Below the pieces are notes generated by a model that saw nothing but the letters and a program-made list of their open reading frames with translations, did no database searches and was not told the DNA's origin. From positions 186,001-250,000 of the forward strand of contig NZ_NCXM01000001.1 in the NCBI RefSeq assembly GCF_002104765.1: 64,000 nt of DNA, written 5' to 3'. Shown piece after piece: positions 26,082-35,506 of this stretch (within the stretch, counting starts at the first letter, position 1; each line of letters opens with the position of its first letter). Source of the stretch: Mycolicibacterium vulneris. GTDB taxonomy: Bacteria > Actinomycetota > Actinomycetes > Mycobacteriales > Mycobacteriaceae. A program made the position numbers and the translations under genes.

Positions 26082-27393
26082 CCGGGCCGGTGCCGGCCGG
26101 TGTCGTCGATGTGGTCGGAGTGCCCGACAAAGTCGGCGCGTTGGACGGCGTGACCGGCGCGGTGACCGGGATCTGCGTTGAGGGCGGGCGCGCGGTCGGC
26201 GGCGGCAGCGCGGACATGGCCACCCAGGTGTCCCAGTCCACCGCCCAGTCCCAGATGTCGCCGTCGGAGTAGGACAGCTGGATCGTACTGCCGGTCACCT
26301 CGACCGGGTCGCCGTACATCGCCGACTGGAAGTACTGCTCGGCGTCGCCTGTCGACAGGTTGATGCAACCGTTGGTGACGTTGGTGTTGCCCTGGGCACC
26401 GGAGCTCGCCGGGTTGGCGTGGATGAACTCACCGTTGTTGGAGATCCGCACCGCCCAGCGTTCGTGGACGTGGCTGTAGCCGGCGGCCGGGTTGGACATG
26501 TAGAAGTCGGCGTACTTCTCGCTGACCACGTGGATGCCGTTGCGGGTGACGTTGCGCGCCTTATCGGCCTCGCCGTAGCTGCACGGGAAGTCCATGATGA
26601 CGCCCTCGTCCCGGATCACCTGGATGCGGTGCGACGAGACCTCGGCCTTGACCACCTGCCGGCGGCCGATCTGGATGTTCAGCGAGATGTCCTCGGCGCC
26701 GTAAGAGCTGTCGCCGAACGGCAGGCCGTAGAGCTTGGCCTCGACGTTGACCGTGGTACCCGCCGGGTAGTACTCGCGGGTGCGCCAGTGGGCGCGGGCG
26801 CCGGCCGCCTCGTCGGGCAGCCAGGCCCAGCTGCCCTCGACGGGCGGATTCGTGGTGACGGTGAGCGCCTTTTCGACGGCGGCCTTGTCGCTGATCGGCG
26901 CGTCGAACTGGATGATGATCGGCGCCGCGACCCCGACGGTCTGGCCGTCGGCGAGCTGGAACGCCCCGCTGATCTTCTTGGTCGGCGACACCGTGGTGAA
27001 CTTGCCCGCCACTGGGACCGCCTTGCCGTCGTGCCCAACGGCCGAGCCGCTCCACGTGTAGGTCTGGTCGTAGCCCAGCGGCTCGGAGGTCGTGTAGACG
27101 GTGCGGTCGGAGTTGAAGGCGCCCGCGACGGGCTTGCCCGACGAGTTCGACAGCGCGACGTGCTGGAACCAGCCGTTGTTCACCTCGACGCTGACCGGGG
27201 CGATCGGCACCACGTTCTCGGTCGCATTGGCCGGCTGGTACTTGAGCTGCGGTGCGGGTTGCTCTTTCTTCTCGGCCTGCTTCGCTGTCGTGCCGCCGCA
27301 GGCGGCCAGCACGTTGGGGGCAAGCACACCCAGTCCGAGGGTCGCCAAAGCCGCACGCCGGTTTAACGGCCGCGGGGCGCTGGACGGGGTCAC
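26065..27393 (-). CDS. lprQ: L,D-transpeptidase lipoprotein LprQ (LdtMt5-like)
   Basis: 442 residues from GTG 27393 (TTG 27402 possible). A signal peptide ends in the lipobox [11 protein letters not shown], so it is a lipoprotein facing the periplasm. Two Ig-like domains (about residues 45-260) precede a YkuD catalytic domain with [39 protein letters not shown] and the active-site cysteine in TNGCINLS. The canonical motif has SHGC; here the residue before Gly is Asn, matching my memory that LdtMt5 deviates from other Ldts. A C-terminal Pro/Thr-rich tail follows. It forms 3-3 peptidoglycan cross-links and is next to murB, 80 bp downstream of it. Confidence 0.93.
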   Translation of the reverse strand: MTPSSAPRPLNRRAALATLGLGVLAPNVLAACGGTTAKQAEKKEQPAPQLKYQPANATENVVPIAPVSVEVNNGWFQHVALSNSSGKPVAGAFNSDRTVYTTSEPLGYDQTYTWSGSAVGHDGKAVPVAGKFTTVSPTKKISGAFQLADGQTVGVAAPIIIQFDAPISDKAAVEKALTVTTNPPVEGSWAWLPDEAAGARAHWRTREYYPAGTTVNVEAKLYGLPFGDSSYGAEDISLNIQIGRRQVVKAEVSSHRIQVIRDEGVIMDFPCSYGEADKARNVTRNGIHVVSEKYADFYMSNPAAGYSHVHERWAVRISNNGEFIHANPASSGAQGNTNVTNGCINLSTGDAEQYFQSAMYGDPVEVTGSTIQLSYSDGDIWDWAVDWDTWVAMSALPPPTARPPSTQIPVTAPVTPSNAPTLSGTPTTSTTPAGTGPVTPGG

Positions 27394-27473
27394 GAAAATC
27401 AAAGATACCGGGGAAAATCGGGCAGTCCGGCCACCACAAACCGGCGCCGCGGGCGCGTCGGCGAATTTTGCGG

Positions 27474-28580
27474 CTACAGCCTGCAGCCGAGCAAGACGGG
27501 TTCGGGGACCAGTGTGATGCCAAACACAGCCCGCACCCCGTCGCGGATTGTGCGGGCCAGCGCAATCACGTCTTCGGAGCCGGCGCCGCCGCGGTTGGTC
27601 AAAGCCAGTGCGTGCTTGGTCGACAACCGGCACCGGGCGGTCGCGTCGTCCGGATAACCCTTGCCGAAGCCGGCCCGCTCCACCAGCCAGCCTGCGGCCA
27701 GCTTGACCCCGTCCGGCGCCGGGTAGTTCGGGACCGGCTCGTCCACGGATGCGGCCAGCCGCTCGTAGACGTCCGGGGGGACCACCGGGTTGGTGAAGAA
27801 CGAGCCCACGCTCCAGGTGTCGTGGTCGGCCGGGTCGAGCACCATGCCCTTGCGCGCCCGCAGGGCCAGCACGGCGTCGCGGACGGCTCGCGGGTCGGCG
27901 CGCTCGCCGGCGGCCACGTTCAGCGCGGCCGCCAGCTCGCCGTAGCGCAACGGCGCGCTGCGCCCGGAAGCGTCCAGCGCAAACTCCACTTCCAAGACGA
28001 CAGAAGGGATTTCGAGCCCACCGACGCCGCCGCGCTTGAACAGGCTGGTGCGGTAGCCGAAGCCCAGCTCGCTGCCCGGCACCCAGCGCACCTCGCCGCT
28101 GCCGCGCTCGAGCACCCGCACCCGGGTGATGGTGTCGGAGACTTCGGCGCCGTAGGCCCCGACGTTCTGCACCGGGGTGGCCCCGGCCGAACCGGGGATG
28201 CCGGACAGGCATTCCAGTCCGCCGAGACCGTGCTCGATGGCGGTCACCACGACGTCGTCCCATATCGCGCCCGCCTGGGCGCGGATCAGGTTGCCGTCGA
28301 CGGCGATCCCGGCATTGGCCAGCCGCACCGCGGTCAGGCCGGTCAGGGCGTCGGAAATCACCAGGTTGGAGCCGCCGGCGAAGATCAGCACAGAGTCGCG
28401 TTGCCCGTCGGGCGGTTCGGCGTCCAGCTGGCGCAGGGTGGCGATCACCTGTTCGCTGGTCGTGCAGGTGATCAGGCGGCGGGCGGTCGGTCCGACCCGC
28501 AGCGTGGTCAGTGGCGCCAGTGGCGCCGCGTCGGCTACCCGCGCACCGGCGAAATCCGAACCGGCTCCGCTGGAATTCAT
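27474..28580 (-). CDS. murB: UDP-N-acetylenolpyruvoylglucosamine reductase
   Basis: 368 residues. FAD- and NADPH-dependent reduction of UDP-GlcNAc-enolpyruvate to UDP-MurNAc in peptidoglycan precursor synthesis. FAD-binding motifs [12 protein letters not shown] and [13 protein letters not shown], then [22 protein letters not shown], the type I segment [10 protein letters not shown] with the catalytic Ser region [10 protein letters not shown], and [16 protein letters not shown] near the end. Start ATG 28580. The divergent DUF2505 gene begins only 26 bp away, so promoters overlap the coding sequences. Downstream lprQ is on the same strand, so both wall genes may form one transcript. Confidence 0.96.
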   Translation of the reverse strand: MNSSGAGSDFAGARVADAAPLAPLTTLRVGPTARRLITCTTSEQVIATLRQLDAEPPDGQRDSVLIFAGGSNLVISDALTGLTAVRLANAGIAVDGNLIRAQAGAIWDDVVVTAIEHGLGGLECLSGIPGSAGATPVQNVGAYGAEVSDTITRVRVLERGSGEVRWVPGSELGFGYRTSLFKRGGVGGLEIPSVVLEVEFALDASGRSAPLRYGELAAALNVAAGERADPRAVRDAVLALRARKGMVLDPADHDTWSVGSFFTNPVVPPDVYERLAASVDEPVPNYPAPDGVKLAAGWLVERAGFGKGYPDDATARCRLSTKHALALTNRGGAGSEDVIALARTIRDGVRAVFGITLVPEPVLLGCRL

Positions 28581-28606
28581 GGCCCGTAACGGTAGCCTGA
28601 CCTGCT

Positions 28607-29131
28607 ATGCCGCGTTCATTCGACTTGTCGGCCGATTACGACGGCAGTGTTGACGAGGTGCACCGCGCCTTCACCGATGCAAATTACTGGCGGGCCAGGC
28701 TGGCCGGGTCCGGCGTCGACGTCGCCACGCTGGAGTCGATGCGGGTCGGCGGCGACTCGGGAGACGACGACACCGTCGAGGTCGTCACGCTGCAGGTGAT
28801 CCGCAGTGACAAGCTCCCCGGGATGGTCACCCAGCTGCACAGCGGTGACCTGTGTATCCGGCGCGAGGAGACGTGGGGGCCGGTCACCGGCGGCGCCGCG
28901 TCGGGGTCGGTCGCGGGTTCGATCGTGGATGCGCCGGTGAACCTGACCGGCGCGGCCGCCCTCGAGCCCATCGAAGCGACCGGCGGCAGCCGGCTGACTT
29001 TCCGCGCCACCGTCCAGGTGCGCGTCCCGATCATCGGCGGCAAGTTGGAGAACATCATCGGCGCCCGGCTGGCCGAACTGATCGCCGCGGAACAGCGCTT
29101 CACCACGGAGTGGATCGCCAAATCGGCCTGA
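28607..29131 (+). CDS. DUF2505 family protein (Rv0481c-like)
   Basis: 174 residues, a START/polyketide-cyclase-like helix-grip protein: [52 protein letters not shown], and [15 protein letters not shown]. Family described only as DUF2505, in actinobacteria; a hydrophobic-ligand binding role is a guess. No signal peptide. It is transcribed away from murB, and the nitrilase-family gene follows after 89 bp. Confidence 0.85.
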   Translation: MPRSFDLSADYDGSVDEVHRAFTDANYWRARLAGSGVDVATLESMRVGGDSGDDDTVEVVTLQVIRSDKLPGMVTQLHSGDLCIRREETWGPVTGGAASGSVAGSIVDAPVNLTGAAALEPIEATGGSRLTFRATVQVRVPIIGGKLENIIGARLAELIAAEQRFTTEWIAKSA

Positions 29132-29220
29132 GGCTTTGACCCCGACCCACGCTGCTTTGCCCAGCTCCTCGGCCCGCCGCCATAGCGGCGCGCATCGTCG
29201 CCGGGCCTAAGCTGGCGCTC

Positions 29221-30054
29221 ATGCGAATCGCCTTGGCGCAGATCCTCAGCGGCACCGACCCGGCAGCAAACCTGCGGCTGGTGGACGAGTACAGCCGCCG
29301 GGCCGCCGATGCGGGCGCGACGCTGGTGGTGTTCCCCGAGGCGACGATGTGCCGGTTCGGTGTGCCGCTGGGTCCGGTGGCCGAGCCGGTCGACGGCCCC
29401 TGGGCCGACGGGGTGCGCCGCGTGGCGGCTGATGCCAACATCACCGTCGTCGCCGGTATGTTCACCCCCTCGGGCGACGGGCGAGTGAAGAACACGCTGA
29501 TCGCGGCGGGTCCGACCGACTCCGCCGAGTCGCACGCCCACTACGACAAGATCCACCTCTACGACGCATTCGGCTTCACCGAATCGCGCACGGTCGCGCC
29601 GGGACACGACCCGGTGGTGATCACAGTCGACGGCGTCCGGGTGGGGCTGACGGTTTGCTACGACATTCGTTTTCCGGCGCTCTACACCGAACTGGCCCGC
29701 CGCGGCGCCGAGGTGATCGCGGTGTGCGCGTCCTGGGGTTCGGGTCCCGGCAAACTCGATCAGTGGACGCTGCTGGCCCGCGCCCGCGCGCTCGATTCGA
29801 TGAGCTACGTCGCGGCGGCCGGTCAGGCCGATCCCGGTGACGCGCACGGATCCGCGTCGGGGGCGCCGACCGGGGTCGGAGGCAGCCTGGTGGTCTCGCC
29901 GCTGGGCGAGGTCGTCGCGTCGGCCGGCTCGCAACCGCAGCTCGTGGTGGCCGATATCGACGTCGACCGAGTGGCACAGGCCCGCAAGAGCATCGCAGTC
30001 CTTAGCAACCACTCGAACTTTGCTCAGGTTGATAGGGCAGAATCGGTCGGGTGA
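29221..30054 (+). CDS. Carbon-nitrogen hydrolase (nitrilase superfamily, Rv0480c-like)
   Basis: 277 residues. Full Glu-Lys-Cys triad visible: Glu40 in LVVFPEATM, Lys110 in HYDKIHLYDAFG, Cys146 in GLTVCYDIRFP. The pattern fits the Nit/omega-amidase type branch that cleaves deaminated glutathione or alpha-keto amides, but the substrate is not known. In the M. tuberculosis complex two isoforms of Rv0480c have been noted. The ATG at 29221 is at the family-typical start (MRIALAQ). Its stop overlaps the next GTG start (GTGA), so coupled with the DUF2993 gene. Confidence 0.92.
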   Translation: MRIALAQILSGTDPAANLRLVDEYSRRAADAGATLVVFPEATMCRFGVPLGPVAEPVDGPWADGVRRVAADANITVVAGMFTPSGDGRVKNTLIAAGPTDSAESHAHYDKIHLYDAFGFTESRTVAPGHDPVVITVDGVRVGLTVCYDIRFPALYTELARRGAEVIAVCASWGSGPGKLDQWTLLARARALDSMSYVAAAGQADPGDAHGSASGAPTGVGGSLVVSPLGEVVASAGSQPQLVVADIDVDRVAQARKSIAVLSNHSNFAQVDRAESVG

Positions 30055-31097
30055 CGAACCCACAAGGACCACCCAACCCGGACCCGTCGCAGTGGGGCCG
30101 TCCCTCCAACCAGGGAGCCTTCGGCCAGCCGCCAACCGAGCGGCCGACCGAGCGGATGAGCACCGGCGGCCCGGGTCACGTACCCCCGCCGCCGCCTCCC
30201 GCTCACGGTCCCCCACCGGGGCAGACCGAGCGATTCGGGACGCCCCAGCCGAACATGCAGCAGCCGGGCTACCCGCCGCCGCCGACCCCGCCCGCGGGTC
30301 CGACGGAGCGCCTGGCCACTCCCCCGCACGACGACGCGACGCCGGCGAAGAAGAAACGCCGCTTCGGCCGTGACCCGGTGTCCGTCCTGCTGATCTTCGT
30401 CATCGTGATCGCGCTGCTCATCGCCGGGCTCATCGGGGCCGAGCTGTACGTGCGCCACGTCGCGGACAGCAAGGTCGCCCAGGCGGTGGCGTGTGAGGTC
30501 AAGGACCAGGCCACCGCGTCCTTCGGGGTGACGCCCCTGATGCTGTGGCAGCAGGCGACCAAGCACTACACCAACATCTCCGTGCAGACGGCCGGCAACA
30601 ACATCCGCGACGCCAAGGGCATGAAGCTCTCGATCAACATCAACGACGTCCGGCTCAAGGACACGGGCAACTCGAAGGGCACCCTCGGCTCGCTGGACGC
30701 CACGATCGACTGGACCAGTGACGGCATCAAGCAGTCGGTGCAGAACGCGATCCCGGTGCTGGGCCCGTTCGTCACCAACACAGTGACCACGCATCCCGCC
30801 GACGGCACCATCGAGTTGAAGGGCATGTTGGACAACATCACCGCCAAGCCGGTGGTGTCGGGTACCGGGTTGCAGCTGCAGATCGTCAGCTTCAACGCGC
30901 TCGGCTTCACCATGCCCAAGGAGTCCGTGCAGTCGACGCTGGACGACTTCACCTCGAACCTGACCAAGAACTACCCGCTGGGTATCCACGCAGACAGCGT
31001 GCAGGTCACGGATAAGGGTGTGACAAGCCACTTCTCGACACGGAACGCCACCATTCCGAACGGCAACGACAACGACCCCTGCTTCGCCAACGTCTGA
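30051..31097 (+). CDS. Proline-rich membrane-anchored DUF2993 protein (Rv0479c-like)
   Basis: 348 residues from GTG 30051 overlapping the upstream stop by 4 bp. Residues 1-~105 are a cytoplasmic Pro/Gly/Gln-rich region with repeated PTER/TERF/TERL motifs. One transmembrane helix follows (PVSVLLIFVIVIALLIAGLIGAEL, about 109-132). The rest, starting YVRHVADSKVAQAVACEVKDQ, is an extracytoplasmic DUF2993 lipid-binding-like domain ending with the Cys in NDNDPCFANV. The domain resembles TULIP-type proteins, hinting at envelope lipid handling; that is inference. Confidence 0.85.
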   Translation: MTNPQGPPNPDPSQWGRPSNQGAFGQPPTERPTERMSTGGPGHVPPPPPPAHGPPPGQTERFGTPQPNMQQPGYPPPPTPPAGPTERLATPPHDDATPAKKKRRFGRDPVSVLLIFVIVIALLIAGLIGAELYVRHVADSKVAQAVACEVKDQATASFGVTPLMLWQQATKHYTNISVQTAGNNIRDAKGMKLSININDVRLKDTGNSKGTLGSLDATIDWTSDGIKQSVQNAIPVLGPFVTNTVTTHPADGTIELKGMLDNITAKPVVSGTGLQLQIVSFNALGFTMPKESVQSTLDDFTSNLTKNYPLGIHADSVQVTDKGVTSHFSTRNATIPNGNDNDPCFANV

Positions 31098-31115
31098 CGG
31101 CCAGCATCTAGTCCG

Positions 31116-31793
31116 TCAACCGAGGCCGTCGAGCACTCTCCGGGTGCCCGACAACCCCAGCCGGGTGGCGCCGGCATCCAGCATCGCGAGCGCGTCCTCG
31201 GCGGTGCGGATGCCACCGCTGGCCTTCACCCCGAGGCGCCCACCGACGGTTTCGGCCATCAGCGCCACCGCGCGCACGGACGCGCCGCCGGCCGGATGAA
31301 AACCGGTTGAGGTCTTCACGAAGTCGGCGCCGGCGTCTTCGGCGGCGCGGCATACCTGCGCCAGCGTGGGTTCGTCGGCCAGCGCGAGCAGCGCGGCCGA
31401 CTCGACGATCACCTTGAGCACAGCGCCGCCGATCGCGCTGCGCACGGCGTGGATATCGGCGCGCACCGCGTCGAGGTCGCCGGCCAGCGCCGCCCCGACA
31501 TCGATGACCATGTCGATCTCGCAGGCACCGGACGCGACGGCCAGGGCCGCTTCATGTGCCTTCACCGCCGATAGGTGCTTGCCGGACGGGAAACCCGCCA
31601 CACTGGCCACCCGCAGGCCGGCGCCGGCTCGCACCGCGACGGGAACCATCGACGGCGAGACGCACACCGCGTAGACGCCAAGGTCGGCCGCTTCGGCGAC
31701 CAGCGCGGCCACGTCGGCGTCGGTCGCTTCGGGTTTGAGCAGGGTGTGGTCGACGAACGCCGCCAATTGCGCTCGGCTGGGTTGGGTTGCCAT
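31116..31793 (-). CDS. deoC: Deoxyribose-phosphate aldolase
   Basis: 225 residues. Class I aldolase cleaving 2-deoxyribose-5-phosphate to glyceraldehyde-3-phosphate and acetaldehyde. Motifs: [40 protein letters not shown] (catalytic Asp), VIVESAAL, and the Schiff-base lysine in [11 protein letters not shown], then [13 protein letters not shown] 31793 overlaps the stop of the upstream secreted-protein gene by one base (TGATG). Part of the minus-strand run Rv0476-like, Rv0477-like, deoC. Confidence 0.96.
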   Translation of the reverse strand: MATQPSRAQLAAFVDHTLLKPEATDADVAALVAEAADLGVYAVCVSPSMVPVAVRAGAGLRVASVAGFPSGKHLSAVKAHEAALAVASGACEIDMVIDVGAALAGDLDAVRADIHAVRSAIGGAVLKVIVESAALLALADEPTLAQVCRAAEDAGADFVKTSTGFHPAGGASVRAVALMAETVGGRLGVKASGGIRTAEDALAMLDAGATRLGLSGTRRVLDGLG

Positions 31794-32233
31794 CAGAAGG
31801 ATTCTTCCGGACCGCCCGGATTGCAGCCGGAGGCCACCATGTCGGTGTCGTCGACGACCGGTCGCCAGGGCTCCAGGTTCCAGCTGACCTTGCCGGGCTG
31901 GGCGAGTTCGGCGAACTGCCAATGGCAGACGAACTGCGCGCGCATGCCGGCGGTGTCGGCGTCCGGCGATAAGGCGATTACCTCGGACCAGGCCTCGTCG
32001 GCCAGCGCCGTGGCGCCGGGCATTCTCGAGGCGGCCCGGCCGGCGGCCGACGGGAAGACCCGCAGGCTGCTTCGGCCCTGCCACTGCGCCCACTGGGTGT
32101 GGTCGACGTACGGCGGGGCCGGGGCGGGCGGATTCGCCGCGCCGCTGCCCGGGTCGGGGGCGGCAAGGGCGTGCGGTACCGGGCACGACAAGGCGACGAG
32201 CGCCGCGACCGGCGCCGTCAGCAGGGCCTTCAT
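31793..32233 (-). CDS. Secreted DUF2599-like protein (Rv0477-like)
   Basis: 146 residues. Signal peptide [17 protein letters not shown] ending near PHALAAP-D, then a Pro-rich stretch and a domain with [29 protein letters not shown] and [23 protein letters not shown]. Two cysteines (QFVCHWQ, ASGCNPG) probably form a disulfide. DUF2599 assignment by recalled pattern. The ATG 32233 was chosen because it gives a clean signal peptide; the open frame upstream runs into the neighbour. Overlaps deoC by one base. Confidence 0.85.
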   Translation of the reverse strand: MKALLTAPVAALVALSCPVPHALAAPDPGSGAANPPAPAPPYVDHTQWAQWQGRSSLRVFPSAAGRAASRMPGATALADEAWSEVIALSPDADTAGMRAQFVCHWQFAELAQPGKVSWNLEPWRPVVDDTDMVASGCNPGGPEESF

Positions 32234-32237
32234 TCCG

Positions 32238-32525
32238 CTAGCGCGACTTACCTTGAATCTCAAGCAGTTTGGGCCGAACATCGACCAGATACACGCCCGC
32301 GGCACAGGCCGCGATCGCCATACCGAGCACGCCGAAAACGAAACCCAAGATGGATGTCAGCGCGACGGCGCCTCCCAGGATCAGCAACCACACCGGCTTG
32401 GTCAGCTTCTCGGCGGCGGTGTAGGCGTCGGGTCGTTGCAGCGCGGCATGCACGAACGCGTAGATGGCCGTGACCAAGACGGCGATCTGCAAGACCAGCA
32501 TGACGGTTCCCACGAGGTGGTTCAC
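32238..32525 (-). CDS. Small DUF2516 membrane protein (Rv0476-like)
   Basis: 95 residues from a GTG. Three hydrophobic segments: [40 protein letters not shown] and [19 protein letters not shown], with the [16 protein letters not shown] loop between the first two, characteristic of DUF2516. Function unknown. It lies 87 bp downstream of hbhA and 4 bp upstream of the secreted-protein gene, and may share the hbhA transcript as in other mycobacteria. Confidence 0.88.
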   Translation of the reverse strand: MNHLVGTVMLVLQIAVLVTAIYAFVHAALQRPDAYTAAEKLTKPVWLLILGGAVALTSILGFVFGVLGMAIAACAAGVYLVDVRPKLLEIQGKSR

Positions 32526-32612
32526 GCCTCAAGGGTATGCGGGCACCCTCCAAAACGTCGACTCCGAGTCACCCGAAGGCGACTCGGAGCCGAACGTCGT
32601 GCTGGGTCGTGC

Positions 32613-33203
32613 TTACTTCTGGGTGACCTTCTTGGCCGGAGCCTTCTTGGCCGGAGCCTTCTTGGCCGGAGCCTTCTTGGCGACGGCCTTCTGGGCCTTC
32701 TTGGTGGTCGCTTCGGTCTTGCCGGGCAGCTCGATGCCGACCAGCTTGGCGGCGCGCTCGCCGACCGCGCGGGTCTGCGACGCGACGGTGCCCAGAGCTT
32801 CCTGAGTCAGCTCGACGGCCTGGTCGACGTAGCCCTCGGCGCGCGCGGACGCGTCCTCGAACGCGGTCTGGTTACGCAGCCGCTGCAGGGCCGCCTCACC
32901 GCGCTCGACGAGCTCGTTGTACCGGCTGGTCGCCGCCTCCAGGTAGCCCTCGGCCGCCCTGCGCAACTCCTCGGTGGTGAACTTGTCGCGCAGCTCGGTG
33001 AACTGCTCGGGCAGGTCCTCCTGCAGCTTGGTCAGGCGAGCGCGGCGCTCCTCGACCCGGGTGCGGGTCTCGGCGCGGGTCTCCTCGGCGCGCTCCCGCA
33101 GGCCCGCGATCAGGTCGTTGACGGTGGCCAGGGCCAGGTCGGCCGCGCCCAGCGCCGCGAGCAGTGGGGCCCGCAAGTCTTCGATGTTCGTGTTTTCCGC
33201 CAT
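32613..33203 (-). CDS. hbhA: Heparin-binding hemagglutinin HbhA
   Basis: 196 residues. Surface adhesin that binds heparan sulfate on host epithelial cells and promotes aggregation and dissemination. N-terminal [20 protein letters not shown], a long coiled-coil (about residues 25-110: [20 protein letters not shown] and onward), and a C-terminal Lys/Ala/Pro-rich heparin-binding tail with repeated KKAPA units ending KKVTQK. Lysines in this tail are methylated in M. tuberculosis. ATG 33203 has GAAAGGA seven bases upstream and matches homologues; an in-frame ATG five codons earlier is less likely. No signal peptide, as known for HbhA. Confidence 0.96.
   Translation of the reverse strand: MAENTNIEDLRAPLLAALGAADLALATVNDLIAGLRERAEETRAETRTRVEERRARLTKLQEDLPEQFTELRDKFTTEELRRAAEGYLEAATSRYNELVERGEAALQRLRNQTAFEDASARAEGYVDQAVELTQEALGTVASQTRAVGERAAKLVGIELPGKTEATTKKAQKAVAKKAPAKKAPAKKAPAKKVTQK
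32629..32680 (-). repeat. 15-bp tandem repeat encoding the HbhA KKAPA tail
   Basis: TTCTTGGCCGGAGCC is repeated three times without mismatch (32629-32643, 32644-32658, 32659-32673) plus a partial fourth copy. It encodes the APAKK units of the heparin-binding tail. Perfect identity suggests recent or ongoing copy number change. Confidence 0.9.
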
Positions 33204-33478
33204 GGTCTTTCCTTTCATTGCTTTCGCTATCGGCGTTATTCGGTGTTATTAGCTGTCTGGTCGAGAAGTTAGGTTCAAACGTCTCCTTCGCAACTGGGGC
33301 CGCCAGTGCCGGGGTTGTTCGGTCAGCAATTCAGCTGGAACCGGTAGGTCCTCCCCGTTGGGTAACCGCGACGGCCGGTCGTCTATACATCACCAACTCG
33401 CTACCGCGATGTGGGAAGCCCGCTTTGTGGCGCAAACTCCCAGCACAGATGGTTACGGTGCCGGGCGAAACGGGCCGA
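33204..33478. promoter_or_regulatory. hbhA upstream region
   Basis: 275 bp without a gene between the XRE regulator stop and hbhA. On the minus strand it ends with the hbhA ribosome binding site (GAAAGGAAAG at 33207-33218). The area around 33220-33290 is AT-richer and likely carries the hbhA promoter. No small gene or hairpin terminator was evident. Confidence 0.4.
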
Positions 33479-33895
33479 TCACTCGCTGTCGGATTCGGTC
33501 GGACACTCCTCTTGGATCGATTCGTTTTGCTGGGTGAACGATGAGTAGATGTCGAGCAGAATTTGCTTTTGGCGCTCGGTGATCGCAGTGTCGGTGACGA
33601 TGGCGTCCCGCACCTGACTCTTGTCACTGGGTTCGAGGATCCCGGCGCGCACATAGAGAACCTCGGCGGAGACCCGGAGGGCCTTCGCGATCTGGTTCAA
33701 GACATCGGCGGAGGGCTTACGCAATCCACGCTCCACCTGGCTCAAATATGGATTGCTGACCCCGGACTTTTCGGCGAGTTGGCGCACCGACACCTGCGCG
33801 AGTTCACGCTGGCTACGGATGAAACTGCCGATGTCAGACGCCACTTCGGAGGCAGCGTTGGACACCTTGGCGGAGAGTTTCTCCTCGGGCGTCAT
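33479..33895 (-). CDS. XRE-family transcriptional regulator (Rv0474-like)
   Basis: 138 residues. HTH_3 domain at about residues 22-80: IGSFIRSQRELAQVSVRQLA, EKSGVSNPYLSQVERGLRKP, then SADVLNQIAKALRVSAEVLY. The C-terminal ~50 residues are acidic (NESIQEECPTESDSE). Rv0474 has been reported to be a copper-responsive repressor in M. tuberculosis; I see no obvious metal site here beyond one cysteine near the end. A perfect inverted repeat 46 bp upstream of the start (33942-33969) is a probable operator, implying autoregulation. Confidence 0.9.
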   Translation of the reverse strand: MTPEEKLSAKVSNAASEVASDIGSFIRSQRELAQVSVRQLAEKSGVSNPYLSQVERGLRKPSADVLNQIAKALRVSAEVLYVRAGILEPSDKSQVRDAIVTDTAITERQKQILLDIYSSFTQQNESIQEECPTESDSE

Positions 33896-33941
33896 GGCGT
33901 GCTCCTGGTCGGGCGGCTGATCGGGACGCGCCCAGACTACT

Positions 33942-33969
33942 ACAAGTGCTTGCTATTGCAAGCACTTGT
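33942..33969. promoter_or_regulatory. Perfect inverted repeat, candidate operator of the XRE regulator
   Basis: ACAAGTGCTTGC (33942-33953), spacer TATT, GCAAGCACTTGT (33958-33969): 12-bp arms without mismatch, in an AT-rich patch between the XRE gene start and the DUF445 gene stop. Symmetry and spacing suit a dimeric HTH repressor. It is not followed by a T-run in either direction, so a terminator role is less likely. Confidence 0.7.
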
Positions 33970-33988
33970 TAGCACTGCTCGAAATGCG

Positions 33989-35368
33989 CTAGACCAGCAA
34001 CTGCGCGACGGCGTAGATCACCAGACCCGCCAGCGAACCGACCACGGTCCCGTTGATCCGGATAAATTGCAGGTCACGGCCCACGTGCAACTCGATGCGC
34101 CGGCTGGCCTCCTCGGCATCCCAGCGCTCGATCGTGTCGGTGATGATCGCTGTGATCTCCACCCCATATTGCGAGACCAGGTGCTGGGCCGCCCGGACCA
34201 GCCAGTTGTCCACCTTGTCCCGCAGGTCGGCGTCGTCGCGCAGCGATTCCCCGATCCGGACGACGGTATCGGCGATCCGGGTGCGCAGGGTGCTGGACGG
34301 ATCGTCCACGCCCTCGAGCACCAGCCGTTTCAGCGTCTTCCACGCCGTCGCCGCGGCGTTGGCGATCTCGTCGCGCGCCATCAGCTGCTCCTTGATCGCG
34401 TCGGCGCGCGCGATGGTGTCCGGGTCGTGCTGCAGGTCGTCGGCGAAGTCGAACAGGAAGCGGGTGGCCGACCGGCGCAGTTCGTGGTCCGGATTGCGGC
34501 GCACCTTGTCGGTGAAGTCCATCAGCTCGCGGTGGATGCGGTCGCCGACCAGATGGTCGACGAAGCGCGGCGACCAGGTCGGTGAGTCACGCTCGACCAC
34601 CCGCTGAATGACCTCGCCGGCCTTCAGCGACCACTGAAAGGCCCGGTCGGCCAGCAATTGGATCAGCGCCTCCTGCCGATGCTCGGCCAGCAGGGTGGCC
34701 AGCACCCGCCCGACCGGCGGCCCCCACTGCGGTTCGGCGATCCGGCGCACGATCATCCGGTCGATCACCTGCTGGACGTCCTCGTCGCGCAGGAGTTCGA
34801 CCAGCACCCGCAGCACCGTGGCCGTCTCGCTCGCCACGCGCTCGGCGTGGACGGCCTCCGACAGCCACTTGCCGAGCCGGCCGGACACCTGGGCGTCGCG
34901 CAGCTTGGTTTCGACGACCTCCGGCGATAGGAAGTTCTCCCGGACGAACGTGCCCAGACCCTCGCCCAGCTGGTCTTTCTTCCGCTTGATGATCGCGGTG
35001 TGCGGGATGGGAATGCCCAGCGGGTGCCGGAAGAGCGCGGTCACCGCGAACCAGTCCGCCAGAGCGCCAACCATCCCGGCCTCGGCGGCCGCGCCGACAT
35101 ATCCCACCCAGGCGCCCAGGCTGGCATGCGCCTGGGCCCACCGGCAGGCGAGGAACACGCCGGTGGCACCGATCAGAAAGCTCAGTGCCACCATCTTCAT
35201 CCGGCGCAACGCCACCCGGCGCTGCGCATCGGCCTCGGGATCGGCGCCGGCGAAGGATTCGGCAAAAGACGCGCGAGCAGGTCGGGCGGCGGCCGCCGCC
35301 GTCGCCGAATCCGGCCTCGCCCCCGGCGGGCCCGACGCTTCGCCTCTCACCGAGGCTCGATGTGCCAC
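33989..35368 (-). CDS. DUF445 membrane protein (Rv0473-like)
   Basis: 459 residues from GTG 35368 (an adjacent GTG at 35371 is equal). Two hydrophobic segments near the N-terminus (VALSFLIGATGVFLACRWAQ and the GYVGAAAEAGMVGALADWFAVTALF region) and one at the C-terminus (TVVGSLAGLVIYAVAQLLV). The central part is predicted long amphipathic helices. ADWFAVTALFRHPLGIPIPHTAIIKRKKDQLG is the DUF445 hallmark (split here only in description). Function unknown; homologues are inner membrane proteins. Divergent from the TetR gene. Confidence 0.85.
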   Translation of the reverse strand: MAHRASVRGEASGPPGARPDSATAAAAARPARASFAESFAGADPEADAQRRVALRRMKMVALSFLIGATGVFLACRWAQAHASLGAWVGYVGAAAEAGMVGALADWFAVTALFRHPLGIPIPHTAIIKRKKDQLGEGLGTFVRENFLSPEVVETKLRDAQVSGRLGKWLSEAVHAERVASETATVLRVLVELLRDEDVQQVIDRMIVRRIAEPQWGPPVGRVLATLLAEHRQEALIQLLADRAFQWSLKAGEVIQRVVERDSPTWSPRFVDHLVGDRIHRELMDFTDKVRRNPDHELRRSATRFLFDFADDLQHDPDTIARADAIKEQLMARDEIANAAATAWKTLKRLVLEGVDDPSSTLRTRIADTVVRIGESLRDDADLRDKVDNWLVRAAQHLVSQYGVEITAIITDTIERWDAEEASRRIELHVGRDLQFIRINGTVVGSLAGLVIYAVAQLLV

Positions 35369-35506
35369 CACTCCATCATCTATCTTTCCCGCGAATTGGT
35401 GTGACGACACTGTTCGCGACGTCTCACCCACGCCCGGCCACGACAAGAATCCGACCCCCCCACGCCGTAAGATCAAGGGCGTCTAGGGAATGGGAATTCG
35501 GCGACT

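Noticed and set aside
27394..28263. Fusion of LprQ with an upstream 290-residue region
   Set aside because: The upstream part is a frame shadow of murB; the lipoprotein signal begins at 27393.
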